Positions 1 to 5,857 of a stretch of 7,435 nt of DNA are shown one piece after another. A model generated the notes under the pieces. The model was not told the origin of the DNA. It saw nothing but the letters and a program-made list of their open reading frames with translations, and did no database searches. The translations under genes and the position numbers were made by a program. The number at the start of each line of letters is the position of its first letter. The stretch's first letter is position 1. The DNA is from Pedosphaera sp. (GTDB lineage: Bacteria > Verrucomicrobiota > Verrucomicrobiae > Limisphaerales > Pedosphaeraceae), in assembly GCA_028293265.1 (NCBI GenBank), contig JAQGPB010000484.1, positions 1 to 7,435 on the forward strand. Reading direction: 5' to 3'.

Positions 1-8
1 TTGGCTAT

Positions 9-36
9 CCAGTCGGCTGGCGGCGTATGCGACTGG
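9..36. repeat. 7-bp inverted repeat (possible stem-loop)
   Basis: CCAGTCG at 9-15 is the exact reverse complement of CGACTGG at 30-36, with a 14-base loop between them. There is no T-tract after the stem, so it is not a classical intrinsic terminator. It could be the tail of an upstream transcription unit or a chance palindrome. Nothing else in 1-80 looks like a gene. Confidence 0.3.
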
Positions 37-85
37 CACTCAGAAGATGTTCCCGCCCTGTTTCAACTTCATTGGCGAAAAATAG

Positions 86-100
86 TTTGCGATTTGCAAA
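86..100. repeat. Short heptad repeat / palindrome upstream of the kinase
   Basis: TTTGCGA (86-92) and TTTGCAA (93-99) are two tandem 7-base units. TTTGC (86-90) and GCAAA (96-100) can also pair around a GATTT loop. The 11-mer TTGCGATTTGC at 87-97 recurs exactly at 3452-3462 inside the heptad hairpin upstream of the RNase gene, so this is probably a short member of the same repeat family. It lies 20 bases upstream of the kinase start, where it could affect expression; that is inference. Confidence 0.45.
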
Positions 101-119
101 TGACCGCCCACACCGGCGC

Positions 120-1283
120 ATGAAGAAACCAATCCGGATTTTAATGGTGGAAGACGATTCCATGGACGCGGAACTGATCAAGCACGCATTGCGCAAAGAC
201 GGGCTGCATTTCACCCTGGAGCGCGTCGAAACGGCCGATGCCTATCGCCACGCGCTGGAACACAATCCGCCGGACGTGATTCTTTCGGACTACGCGCTGC
301 CTTCCTTTGACGGCTACGCCGCGCTGGCCATCGCCCAGCAACGCCTTCCGTACGTGCCGTTCATTTTTGTAACCGGCACCATGGGAGAGGAAGTTGCCAT
401 TGAAACGCTCAAGAACGGCGCCACCGATTATGTGCTCAAGCTCCGCCTGTCGCGATTGGCGCCAGCCGTCCATCGCGCACTGCGCGAAACCCGCGACCGC
501 GCCGACCGCAAACGCGCGCTCGAACAATTGCGCCAATCCCATGAGCAATTGCGCGCCCTCTCAGTCTATCTGCAGCACATCCGCGAAGAGGAGCGCTCGC
601 GCATCTCGCGCGCCGTGCATGATGAGCTGGGACAGGCGCTGACTGGCTTGAAAATTGATCTCTCCTGGCTGGGAAACCATCTGCCCCGGCGGCTCGAACG
701 GCTCGTGGATAAAACCCGTGAAATGACATCGCACATTGACGAAACGATCAAAACTGTCCGCCGCATCGCCACCGAATTGCGCCCCGGAATCCTTGACCAC
801 CTCGGCCTGGCGGCGGCGATTGAATGGCAGGCCAACGAATTTCAAACCCGCACCGGCGTTCGATGCAAGGTTGGCAATTCGCTGAATTGCACGATTTTGG
901 ACGAGGAAATCAATACCGTTTTCTTTCGCATTTTTCAGGAAACCCTGACCAACATCATCCGCCACGCCAACGCCACGCGCGTGGAAGTGCATCTGGCCGA
1001 GGACCGCAACCGCCTCACGCTGGTGGTAAAGGACAACGGCCGGGGCATCACCCGCGAACAAATCTCCAATGTCCGGTCCATCGGCCTGCTGGGGATGCGC
1101 GAGCGCGCGGCCTTGCTGGGCGGAGAAGTCAATATCCGCGGCACACCCAGACGCGGCACCCAGATCACCGTCTCCATTCCGTTCGGCAACCCGCCCCGGA
1201 TCAATCCACAGCAAAATGAAAATACTCCTCGCAGACGATCACGCAGTAGTGCGGCATGGCTTGAAACAAATTCTCGCCGATGA
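120..1283 (+). CDS. Receiver-domain histidine kinase (NarX/DegS-type, HisKA_3)
   Basis: This is a soluble two-component histidine kinase of 387 residues. Residues 5-120 form a receiver domain with the acidic pair D12/D13, phospho-acceptor D57 (in ILSDYALP), T85 and K107. A short charged, probably coiled-coil linker follows at 122-157. The HisKA_3 dimerisation segment has phospho-acceptor H167 in ISRAVHDELGQALTG. The ATPase domain at about 260-355 carries the N-box (N278 in ETLTNIIRHA), DNGRG at 305-309 and the glycine-rich GLLGMRERAALLGG loop. I see no signal peptide, membrane helix or PAS/GAF sensor, so the receiver is the only visible input. The open frame extends upstream to 27, but the receiver fold begins right after the ATG at 120, so I chose that start; no Shine-Dalgarno is visible. 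The last 22 residues are encoded where the gene overlaps the response regulator and form an Arg/Ser-rich tail outside the ATPase fold. Expected role: autophosphorylation of H167 and transfer to the regulator encoded next door. Confidence 0.93.
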   Translation: MKKPIRILMVEDDSMDAELIKHALRKDGLHFTLERVETADAYRHALEHNPPDVILSDYALPSFDGYAALAIAQQRLPYVPFIFVTGTMGEEVAIETLKNGATDYVLKLRLSRLAPAVHRALRETRDRADRKRALEQLRQSHEQLRALSVYLQHIREEERSRISRAVHDELGQALTGLKIDLSWLGNHLPRRLERLVDKTREMTSHIDETIKTVRRIATELRPGILDHLGLAAAIEWQANEFQTRTGVRCKVGNSLNCTILDEEINTVFFRIFQETLTNIIRHANATRVEVHLAEDRNRLTLVVKDNGRGITREQISNVRSIGLLGMRERAALLGGEVNIRGTPRRGTQITVSIPFGNPPRINPQQNENTPRRRSRSSAAWLETNSRR

Positions 1284-1845
1284 ATTCAAAAAATCGGTGT
1301 TCGGCGAGGCCGGCAACGCCCAGGAGGCGCTCGAATGCGTCTGGAAAGAAACCTGGGATGTCGTGGTGCTCGACATCACCATGCCCGGCCGCAGCGGCTT
1401 GGAAGTCTTGCGCGAGATAAAAAAATTCTCCCCCAAGCTTCCCGTGCTCGTCCTGAGCATGCACCCGGAAAACCAGTTTGCCGTCCGCGTCCTCAAACGC
1501 GGCGCCTCCGGTTACATGACCAAGGAGAGCGCCCCGGCGGAATTGGTCGGCGCCATCCGCAAGGTCCTCGCCGGCGGACGTTACGTCAGCGCCGCCTTGG
1601 CGGAAAAACTCGCGACCTACCTTGCCGCCGACACGCAAAAACCGCCGCAGGAGCTGCTTTCCGACCGCGAGTTCCAGGTCTTGCGCCTCATTGCCTCGGG
1701 CAAAATAGTCAGTGAAATCGCCCGCGAACTTTCTCTCAGCGTAAAAACCATCAGCACCTACCGCACCCGCATCCTCGAAAAGATGGGCATGAAGAACAAC
1801 GCGGAACTCATGCATTACGCCATGCAACATGAGTTGGTTGAATAG
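1216..1845 (+). CDS. NarL/LuxR-family response regulator
   Basis: This 209-residue DNA-binding response regulator is probably the partner of the kinase upstream. The receiver domain (1-118) has D7/D8, phospho-acceptor D53 in VVVLDITMPG, S81 and K103 (GYMTKES). After a linker of about 25 residues comes a GerE/LuxR-type helix-turn-helix at about 146-203. It starts at LLSDREFQVLRLIASG and includes the recognition region ELSLSVKTISTYRTRI. Length and order are normal for the NarL family. The frame is open upstream to 1069, but the receiver's first beta strand (MKILLADDH) fixes the start at 1216. That ATG lies inside the kinase gene, so 68 bases are read in two frames. No Shine-Dalgarno is seen, so translation is probably coupled to the kinase. 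Target promoters cannot be read from this window. No sign of truncation. Confidence 0.95.
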   Translation: MKILLADDHAVVRHGLKQILADEFKKSVFGEAGNAQEALECVWKETWDVVVLDITMPGRSGLEVLREIKKFSPKLPVLVLSMHPENQFAVRVLKRGASGYMTKESAPAELVGAIRKVLAGGRYVSAALAEKLATYLAADTQKPPQELLSDREFQVLRLIASGKIVSEIARELSLSVKTISTYRTRILEKMGMKNNAELMHYAMQHELVE

Positions 1846-1851
1846 TTATCC

Positions 1852-1939
1852 GTCAGTGGTCAGTAGTCCGTTGTCAGTAGCAATTAACAATTAGCGCGAC
1901 AGAACATGACGGGGGGCTTCCCAACAACTGACCACTGAC
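1852..1939. repeat. Convergent heptad repeats forming a 13-bp inverted pair
   Basis: Four tandem 7-base units start six bases after the regulator's stop: GTCAGTG (1852), GTCAGTA (1859), GTCCGTT (1866) and GTCAGTA (1873). Two AT-rich 7-mers follow, GCAATTA (1880) and ACAATTA (1887). On the far side, ACAACTG (1924) and ACCACTG (1931) are antisense versions. GTCAGTGGTCAGT (1852-1864) is the exact reverse complement of ACTGACCACTGAC (1927-1939), giving a 13-bp stem with a 62-base loop. The right arm touches the RNase stop codon (1939-1941). The element fills nearly the whole gap between two convergent genes, where it could act as a bidirectional transcript-end structure; that role is inferred. 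There is no T-tract. Confidence 0.75.
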
Positions 1940-3402
1940 TACGTAGCCTTTTCAAAATCAATAAACCCCTTGTTGGCATCCGCCGAGACCAATCGCACCC
2001 GCACCTTGTCGCCCACATCCAGACCCTTCGCGCCCCGCACTACCATGCCTTCTGCGGGGAATTTCAGCAGCCGCACATAAGTGCCTTTCACTGAAGCTCC
2101 GGTGGTGATGCCATCGAACACCTGCCCGATCTGGCGGCTCAACAAATTCGCCGCGATCACCTTTCGCATCAAACGCTCGACTTTTCTGGCGGCATCTTCG
2201 CGCTCCGTGCAATGTGCGGCGATCTGCCCCAGTTCGGCTTCGCTGTATGGCCCGGTCGCGCCCACTGAGGCCGCTTTTAACAACCGTTGCGTGACCAGAT
2301 CCGCATAACGCCGGTTCGGCGCGGTGGAATGCGTGTAATCCTGCACCGCCAATCCAAAGTGACCCTCGCGTTCCGCGCCGGGCCGTTCGACCAAGTACTC
2401 GCCCGCGCCCAGCAGCTTGACCACCGAAAGCGACAGATCGGGAAAATGCTCCGGGTCCGCCGCCTTGCGTTGATCCAGAAAATCCGACAACGCGCGCGGA
2501 TCAGGCACGTCAGGAAGCTTGACCCCAAATTGCATGGCGATGGCCTCGATGCGGTCCCAACGCTTCGGCGTTTTCACCACGCGCCGGATGCACAGGGCGC
2601 CGTTCTCTTTCAGATGCTGCGCCATCGCCACATTCGCCGCCACCATGAAGCTTTCGATGATGTCCTCGGCCACATTGTGCCGCGTCACGGCGAGATCTTT
2701 CACCTCGCCATTTTCAACCACCGTCGTGGCTTCCATGGTGCCGAACGTAAGCGATCCCCGCTCCTTGCGCAGGCCGCGCAATTTCCGCGACGTCTCCACC
2801 TGCAGCCGCAACTGCGCTTCCATGCCTGGGACGCCGGCCACCGACGCCGGAATCGGCCCCCGCCCTTCCAGCCACGCTCCCGTCGAACTGTAAGCCAGCT
2901 TCGCGCGATTGCGCAGCGATGCGGGATAAACATCATGGCAAATCACCTCGCCAGAATCGTGGATATGCAATTCGATAACGATGGCCACCCGATCCTGTTC
3001 GCCCAGCAACGAAGTCGCGTCGGTGGAAAGCTCGTTCGGCAGCATCGGAAAAGTCATCACCCCGGTGTAAACCGAGGTCGCTTCCGCAGCCGCCCGGCAA
3101 TCTGTCGCGGAACTTTTTGGCACCAGCGCATCCACGTCCGCAATGCCTACCAACAAGCGCGTCGTGCCATCCGAAAGTTGCTCCGCAAATTCGACCTGAT
3201 CCAGGTCCCGCGAGCTGTCGTTGTCAATCGAAGACCAGAGCAGCGCGCGTAAATCCCTGGCCGGTGGTTGTGATCCATTTGGCGCGCCACCTTTCCGGCC
3301 TTGCACTTCGCGCTGAACTTCCGGCGAAAAATCCGGATGAAATCCCGCTTCAACCATCGCCTGCCGCGCCCGCGCTTTCAGATCAATCGGAACATTGGTC
3401 AT
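1939..3402 (-). CDS. Compact RNB-domain exoribonuclease (RNase II/R family)
   Basis: The 487-residue protein should be a processive 3'-to-5' exoribonuclease acting on single-stranded RNA. The RNB catalytic domain covers about 49-375. The metal-binding motif SIDNDSSRDLDQ places acidic residues at D60, D66 and D68. GIADVDALVP (86-95) and VYTGVMTFPMLPNELSTDATSLL (start V111) match the family's HIADVSHYV and SVY...PMLP...LS...SL blocks. IIESFMVAANVAMA (247-260) and YTHSTAPNRRYADL (355-368) match the C-terminal RNB blocks, the last carrying the conserved RR pair. A small S1/OB-like domain probably occupies about 420-485. The protein is much shorter than E. coli RNase II (about 640) or RNase R (about 810), and the N-terminal cold-shock domains are missing. 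The usual DLDD reads DLDQ (Q69), which I recall from compact RNB enzymes such as that of Deinococcus. The start at 3402 follows a GGGGG run that may serve as a weak ribosome-binding site. It lies downstream of the secreted-protein gene on the same strand, 110 bases away. Confidence 0.9.
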   Translation of the reverse strand: MTNVPIDLKARARQAMVEAGFHPDFSPEVQREVQGRKGGAPNGSQPPARDLRALLWSSIDNDSSRDLDQVEFAEQLSDGTTRLLVGIADVDALVPKSSATDCRAAAEATSVYTGVMTFPMLPNELSTDATSLLGEQDRVAIVIELHIHDSGEVICHDVYPASLRNRAKLAYSSTGAWLEGRGPIPASVAGVPGMEAQLRLQVETSRKLRGLRKERGSLTFGTMEATTVVENGEVKDLAVTRHNVAEDIIESFMVAANVAMAQHLKENGALCIRRVVKTPKRWDRIEAIAMQFGVKLPDVPDPRALSDFLDQRKAADPEHFPDLSLSVVKLLGAGEYLVERPGAEREGHFGLAVQDYTHSTAPNRRYADLVTQRLLKAASVGATGPYSEAELGQIAAHCTEREDAARKVERLMRKVIAANLLSRQIGQVFDGITTGASVKGTYVRLLKFPAEGMVVRGAKGLDVGDKVRVRLVSADANKGFIDFEKAT

Positions 3403-3441
3403 GCCCCCATTCTGATTCCATCAGGGGAAAAATGACAATGA

Positions 3442-3504
3442 AATTTACGACTTGCGATTTGCGCACCGGCTGTCGGGAGACGCGTAAATCGCATATCGTA
3501 AATC
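3442..3504. repeat. Imperfect heptad hairpin between two - strand genes
   Basis: The left arm 3442-3463 contains ACGACTT and GCGATTT units. The right arm 3483-3504 contains GTAAATC, GCATATC and GTAAATC units, with GAAAATT following. Reversed and complemented, the right arm matches the left over 22 positions with about four mismatches, leaving a 19-base loop. The element takes up most of the 110-base gap between the end of the secreted-protein gene and the start of the RNase gene, so it would sit in an mRNA spacer or leader. It shares the 11-mer TTGCGATTTGC with 87-97. Confidence 0.7.
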
Positions 3505-3512
3505 GAAAATTC

Positions 3513-4496
3513 TTACGGATCAGGCAATCGCCCCACCCGGTAAAAGCGCGAACCGTTGGAAAGCAGGTTGTCCGTAAAATGAACCGGGTTGCCTGCCGCC
3601 ACATTCGTGCTCAGCGGTACCCACGTCAGCAGGTTCGACGAACTTTGCACCTCATAACCAAGTCCTGGATTCGCCGAATAATTGAATGAGAATTGATTGC
3701 TGATGATTTTGGGCGCGGAAACTGCAACGGCAACTGGCGTGACGACGCTGATGTTTACCGGCGCCGAAGTTGTGGAGACACCGGCAGCGGTTGCCACTGC
3801 GGTGAGCGCGTAGGAACCCGCGGACAGGCTGCCGGTGCTGAGGTTGAACGGTGCGGCGGTGACCGAACCAAGCTTGTTCGTGTTGCTAAAAAACGTCACG
3901 TTGGTGACCGTGCCGCTGGAAACCGTGGCGTTGGCCGCGAGTTTCACGGACGCAGGCGCGGCAAATACCGCGCCATTGGCTGGATTGGTGATGTCCACAG
4001 CAGGCGGCGGAGTTACCATGGCGGGCGTGGAACGGTCATACGCAAACCCGCCTCCGGGTCCGCCCCAAAAGGTAAAGGTAACCGCCAAATAAATATCATC
4101 CGTTATGAGATGCACCACGGCCGGCTGCCCCACCATGCTCATGGGGTTTTTTCCACTCATGGCGGCCCAGGTGGTGTAAGTAAGGGTAGCGCGGTTGGCA
4201 AGCGTCCCATAAGCCCATTCCGTGTCAGCGGGGCTGCTGAAACCGATCTTGTCGAAACTGCCTTCAATGACCTCGTTGAAGAGACCTTGGGTGCTGGCAC
4301 GCGTCAGCCAGACCCGGTCGGTCAACCGGTCCTGATTGGCCGCCTGGGTTGGGTCAGGGGCTGGCTGCGAATAGCTCATGGTCGGACCAGTCCAAACCGT
4401 GGCCGCAGGCGCCTGAAACACCGCGCAGGTTATCAAAACCAGGGCGCTGACTCGCAGAAAGTGGGCCGGGAGCCGGTGAGGGTCATTCGTAATCAT
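3513..4496 (-). CDS. Secreted protein: unknown N-domain, Ig-like domain, verrucomicrobial C-terminal domain
   Basis: This 327-residue protein appears to be exported. Residues 1-32 form a Sec signal peptide: basic HRLPAHFLR, hydrophobic VSALVLITCAVF, and an APA-A cleavage site near 31/32. Residues 33-160 form a compact domain with motifs RVWLTRASTQGLFNEV, SPADTEWAYGT, VGQPAVVHLITDDIYLAV and GGGFAYDRSTP. I recall similar stretches in other exported proteins but know no function. A proline-rich linker leads to a bacterial Ig-like domain (about 166-252: VDITNPANGAVFAAPASVKL ... VTNVTFFSNTNKLGSV ... SLSAGSYALTAVA). The C-terminal domain (about 262-323: FNYSANPGLGYEVQSSSNLL ... FTDN ... SRFYRVG) is a module I associate with Verrucomicrobia, perhaps for surface or matrix attachment. 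There is one cysteine, at position 24 in the signal peptide, and no membrane anchor beyond the signal. The start at 4496 is supported by the signal peptide. The ACT gene lies 77 bases upstream, a gap in which I see no strong promoter or terminator. Confidence 0.85.
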   Translation of the reverse strand: MITNDPHRLPAHFLRVSALVLITCAVFQAPAATVWTGPTMSYSQPAPDPTQAANQDRLTDRVWLTRASTQGLFNEVIEGSFDKIGFSSPADTEWAYGTLANRATLTYTTWAAMSGKNPMSMVGQPAVVHLITDDIYLAVTFTFWGGPGGGFAYDRSTPAMVTPPPAVDITNPANGAVFAAPASVKLAANATVSSGTVTNVTFFSNTNKLGSVTAAPFNLSTGSLSAGSYALTAVATAAGVSTTSAPVNISVVTPVAVAVSAPKIISNQFSFNYSANPGLGYEVQSSSNLLTWVPLSTNVAAGNPVHFTDNLLSNGSRFYRVGRLPDP

Positions 4497-4573
4497 TAAC
4501 CACTAGATGCTTCAAACCCCGCTTTGTTCCATTAATTTTGACGAATAATGATTTTAATCGGTAATCTCCCGGT

Positions 4574-4966
4574 CTAACTGTTCAACACCTTCAGCGCCTT
4601 TTGCGCATTGGATGTCCGCAAAATCATCAATCCCTTCTTCGCGTTGGGACTGGTCGCGCTGTAGCAATACTCGATGTTCACCCCCGCATCAGCCAGCTTG
4701 TTGGCGATGCGCGCCAGCGAGCCCGGTTTGTTGTCGCCTTCAAGCATGAGCACATCATCATCCACAACCAGCGTGCCGTGCTCCTCAAAAACCGCCATGG
4801 CCTTGGCCGAGTCGCTCACCACCATGCGGATGACACTATGGTCCACGGTGTCGCTCGTGGTGATGGCGTAGATGCTGATCTTGGCGGCGCCGAGCGCGTC
4901 ACAAACGCGGGCAAGCATTCCGGGGCGGTTATCGAGAAAAATGGCGAGTTGTTTGGTGATTTCCAT
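4574..4966 (-). CDS. Tandem ACT-domain protein (amino-acid-binding regulator)
   Basis: This 130-residue cytosolic protein consists of two ACT domains and nothing else. The first begins MEITKQLAIFLDNRPGMLAR and covers about 3-66. The second begins at about 72 (LMLEGDNKPGSLARIANKLADAG) and runs to the end. Each has the D-N-x-PG-x-LAR ligand-loop motif (DNRPGMLAR at 12-20, DNKPGSLAR at 78-86), the usual amino-acid contact site of ACT dimers. No catalytic domain is attached, so it probably senses a small ligand, likely an amino acid, and regulates or partners with another enzyme. The ligand cannot be read from the sequence. The frame stays open upstream to 5332, but that extension has no ACT character and runs across the divergent promoter region, so I start at the ATG at 4966. 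No Shine-Dalgarno is visible. It reads away from the membrane-protein gene at 5231 and towards the secreted-protein gene. Confidence 0.88.
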   Translation of the reverse strand: MEITKQLAIFLDNRPGMLARVCDALGAAKISIYAITTSDTVDHSVIRMVVSDSAKAMAVFEEHGTLVVDDDVLMLEGDNKPGSLARIANKLADAGVNIEYCYSATSPNAKKGLMILRTSNAQKALKVLNS

Positions 4967-5051
4967 AATGGTAGTTGCTCTGTGGATTGCCGGTTGCGTA
5001 TGAACACGATAGACTGGTTCTGGCGGATGCCCCGATGCCAGCGACACCGCA

Positions 5052-5079
5052 ATTATGCCCCCAAGAAAAAAATCCGCAA
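5052..5079 (-). promoter_or_regulatory. Possible sigma-70-like promoter for the ACT gene
   Basis: Read on the - strand, TTGCGG (5079-5074) is followed after 16 bases by CATAAT (5057-5052), five of six matches to TATAAT. It would give a leader of roughly 80 bases before the ACT start at 4966. The -35 is weak (three of six), so this is only a candidate. Confidence 0.3.
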
Positions 5080-5141
5080 CCGGGAAATTGAGGCCGGTGT
5101 AATGCAATGCTCTTAACCAAGGCAATCCAAATGCCAAAAGA

Positions 5142-5170
5142 TTAACTTTACTTATTAAGCTGCGTATGCT
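5142..5170 (+). promoter_or_regulatory. Possible sigma-70-like promoter for the membrane-protein gene
   Basis: TTAACT (5142-5147) and TATGCT (5165-5170) are separated by 17 bases, each with four of six matches to consensus. They sit in the most AT-rich stretch of the window, about 60 bases upstream of the ATG at 5231. It overlaps the inverted repeat at 5148-5180, which would suit repression or activation at this site. Candidate only. Confidence 0.3.
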
Positions 5171-5180
5171 ACATAAGTAA
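5148..5180. promoter_or_regulatory. 8-bp inverted repeat, operator-like
   Basis: TTACTTAT (5148-5155) is the exact reverse complement of ATAAGTAA (5173-5180), with a 17-base spacer. The half-sites are about 25 bases apart centre to centre, between two and three helical turns. They flank the spacer and -10 of the candidate promoter for the 5231 gene. A dimeric or tetrameric regulator could bind here; the AT-rich context also makes chance likely. Confidence 0.3.
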
Positions 5181-5230
5181 TTATGCGATTCTAATAATGG
5201 ATTCCAGCACCTAAAACCAGCGCCAAACCT

Positions 5231-5692
5231 ATGAACCATCCAACAAAAAACGAACGCGACATCCAGCGCATCATGAAATTGGGCACCGCCATTGGTTTTG
5301 GCTGCATGGCGGCTTCGTTGGCAGCATTGCATTCCAGCCCCACAGGCATTTCATTTCAAATCACCGGCCGCACTCTGTTCGCCTTCGTGCTCGGCGCTGC
5401 GGCGGTCTTTCCCTTTTGGAAAATTGTTTTCAACGTCGTTTCCGGCAACCGGCAACGTTCGCGGCATGTCTGGGCGGCGTCGCTGCTCCTGCTCATCGGC
5501 ATCGGCGCTTTCCTTTACCCTTCCCGGTTTGTTCCGGCGGAAAAACTGCGCGACATGTACACCGGCTTGGTGATCGCCGCCTGCGCCCTCTCGCTGCTCG
5601 CCGCCATGCTCATATTGTTCGGCAAATTCTTCGAAACGGACGGGGAAAAAATACCCAAGAACCCAAATACCCAACCACCCAAGGAACGATGA
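5231..5692 (+). CDS. Small integral membrane protein, about four TM helices
   Basis: I do not recognise this 153-residue protein. It has four likely membrane helices at about 16-35, 47-69, 79-97 and 110-131. A short basic N-terminus (MNHPTKNERDIQRIMK) precedes them and a hydrophilic tail follows. The loop between helices 2 and 3 is basic (SGNRQRSRH), suggesting that loop and both termini are cytoplasmic. No catalytic motif is visible. The tail, residues 141-152, is encoded by tandem 8-base units (ACCCAANN, 5653-5684), so this end probably came from repeat expansion rather than from protein constraint. The ATG at 5231 is chosen because it keeps the charged N-terminus; the in-frame ATG at 5273 (M15) is an alternative just before helix 1. 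No Shine-Dalgarno is seen. It diverges from the ACT gene. Confidence 0.72.
   Translation: MNHPTKNERDIQRIMKLGTAIGFGCMAASLAALHSSPTGISFQITGRTLFAFVLGAAAVFPFWKIVFNVVSGNRQRSRHVWAASLLLLIGIGAFLYPSRFVPAEKLRDMYTGLVIAACALSLLAAMLILFGKFFETDGEKIPKNPNTQPPKER
5653..5684 (+). repeat. Four tandem 8-base units at a coding end
   Basis: ACCCAAGA (5653), ACCCAAAT (5661), ACCCAACC (5669) and ACCCAAGG (5677) are consecutive octads with a constant ACCCAA core. They lie in the last codons of the membrane-protein gene, six bases before its stop. With an 8-base period the repeat changes frame at each unit, so the protein reads a non-repetitive, Pro/Asn/Lys-rich tail. Confidence 0.7.
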
Positions 5693-5734
5693 CCAAATCC
5701 CAAGCCTCAAGGTGACATATCGCTTGATTGCTGT

Positions 5735-5784
5735 TTGGAAGTTGGAGCTTCTCTGGAGCTTGGATGTTGGTGCTTGGAGCTTTT
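5735..5784 (+). repeat. TTGGAGC heptad repeat, copy 1
   Basis: Units TTGGAAG (5735) and TTGGAGC (5742) are followed by a short break. Then come TTGGATG (5760), TTGGTGC (5767) and TTGGAGC (5774), ending in TTTT. Bases 5749-5784 match 7072-7107 in 35 of 36 positions, in the same orientation. It occupies part of the 165-base gap between the membrane-protein gene and the SirB1-like gene; no gene or convincing promoter is visible in the rest of that gap. Confidence 0.8.
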
Positions 5785-5857
5785 ATGGAATTTCTCCTCC
5801 GCTTCCGATTAAGATTGAATTTCCCCCCGCTTTACGCCATGCTGTTTTTAGTTAGCT

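Noticed and set aside
27..119. Upstream start for the kinase at 27
   Set aside because: The added 31 residues are Arg/Ser-rich and include the heptad repeat; the receiver's first strand starts just after the ATG at 120.
1852..1939. CRISPR-like array or attachment site
   Set aside because: Units are 7 bases with no spacers, no cas genes are near, and no integrase or tRNA end is present.
2287..3252. Long + strand open frame (321 codons) opposite the RNase gene
   Set aside because: Arg/His-rich low-complexity translation with no family motif; it lies fully antisense to a gene with clear RNB motifs.
4497..4573. Terminator or promoter between the ACT gene and the secreted-protein gene
   Set aside because: The stretch is AT-rich, but I find no perfect stem with a T-tract and no well-spaced -35/-10 pair on the - strand.
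4967..5332. N-terminal extension of the ACT gene to 5332
   Set aside because: The extension has no ACT features, crosses the divergent promoter region and overlaps the start of the 5231 gene. The ACT fold begins at the ATG at 4966.
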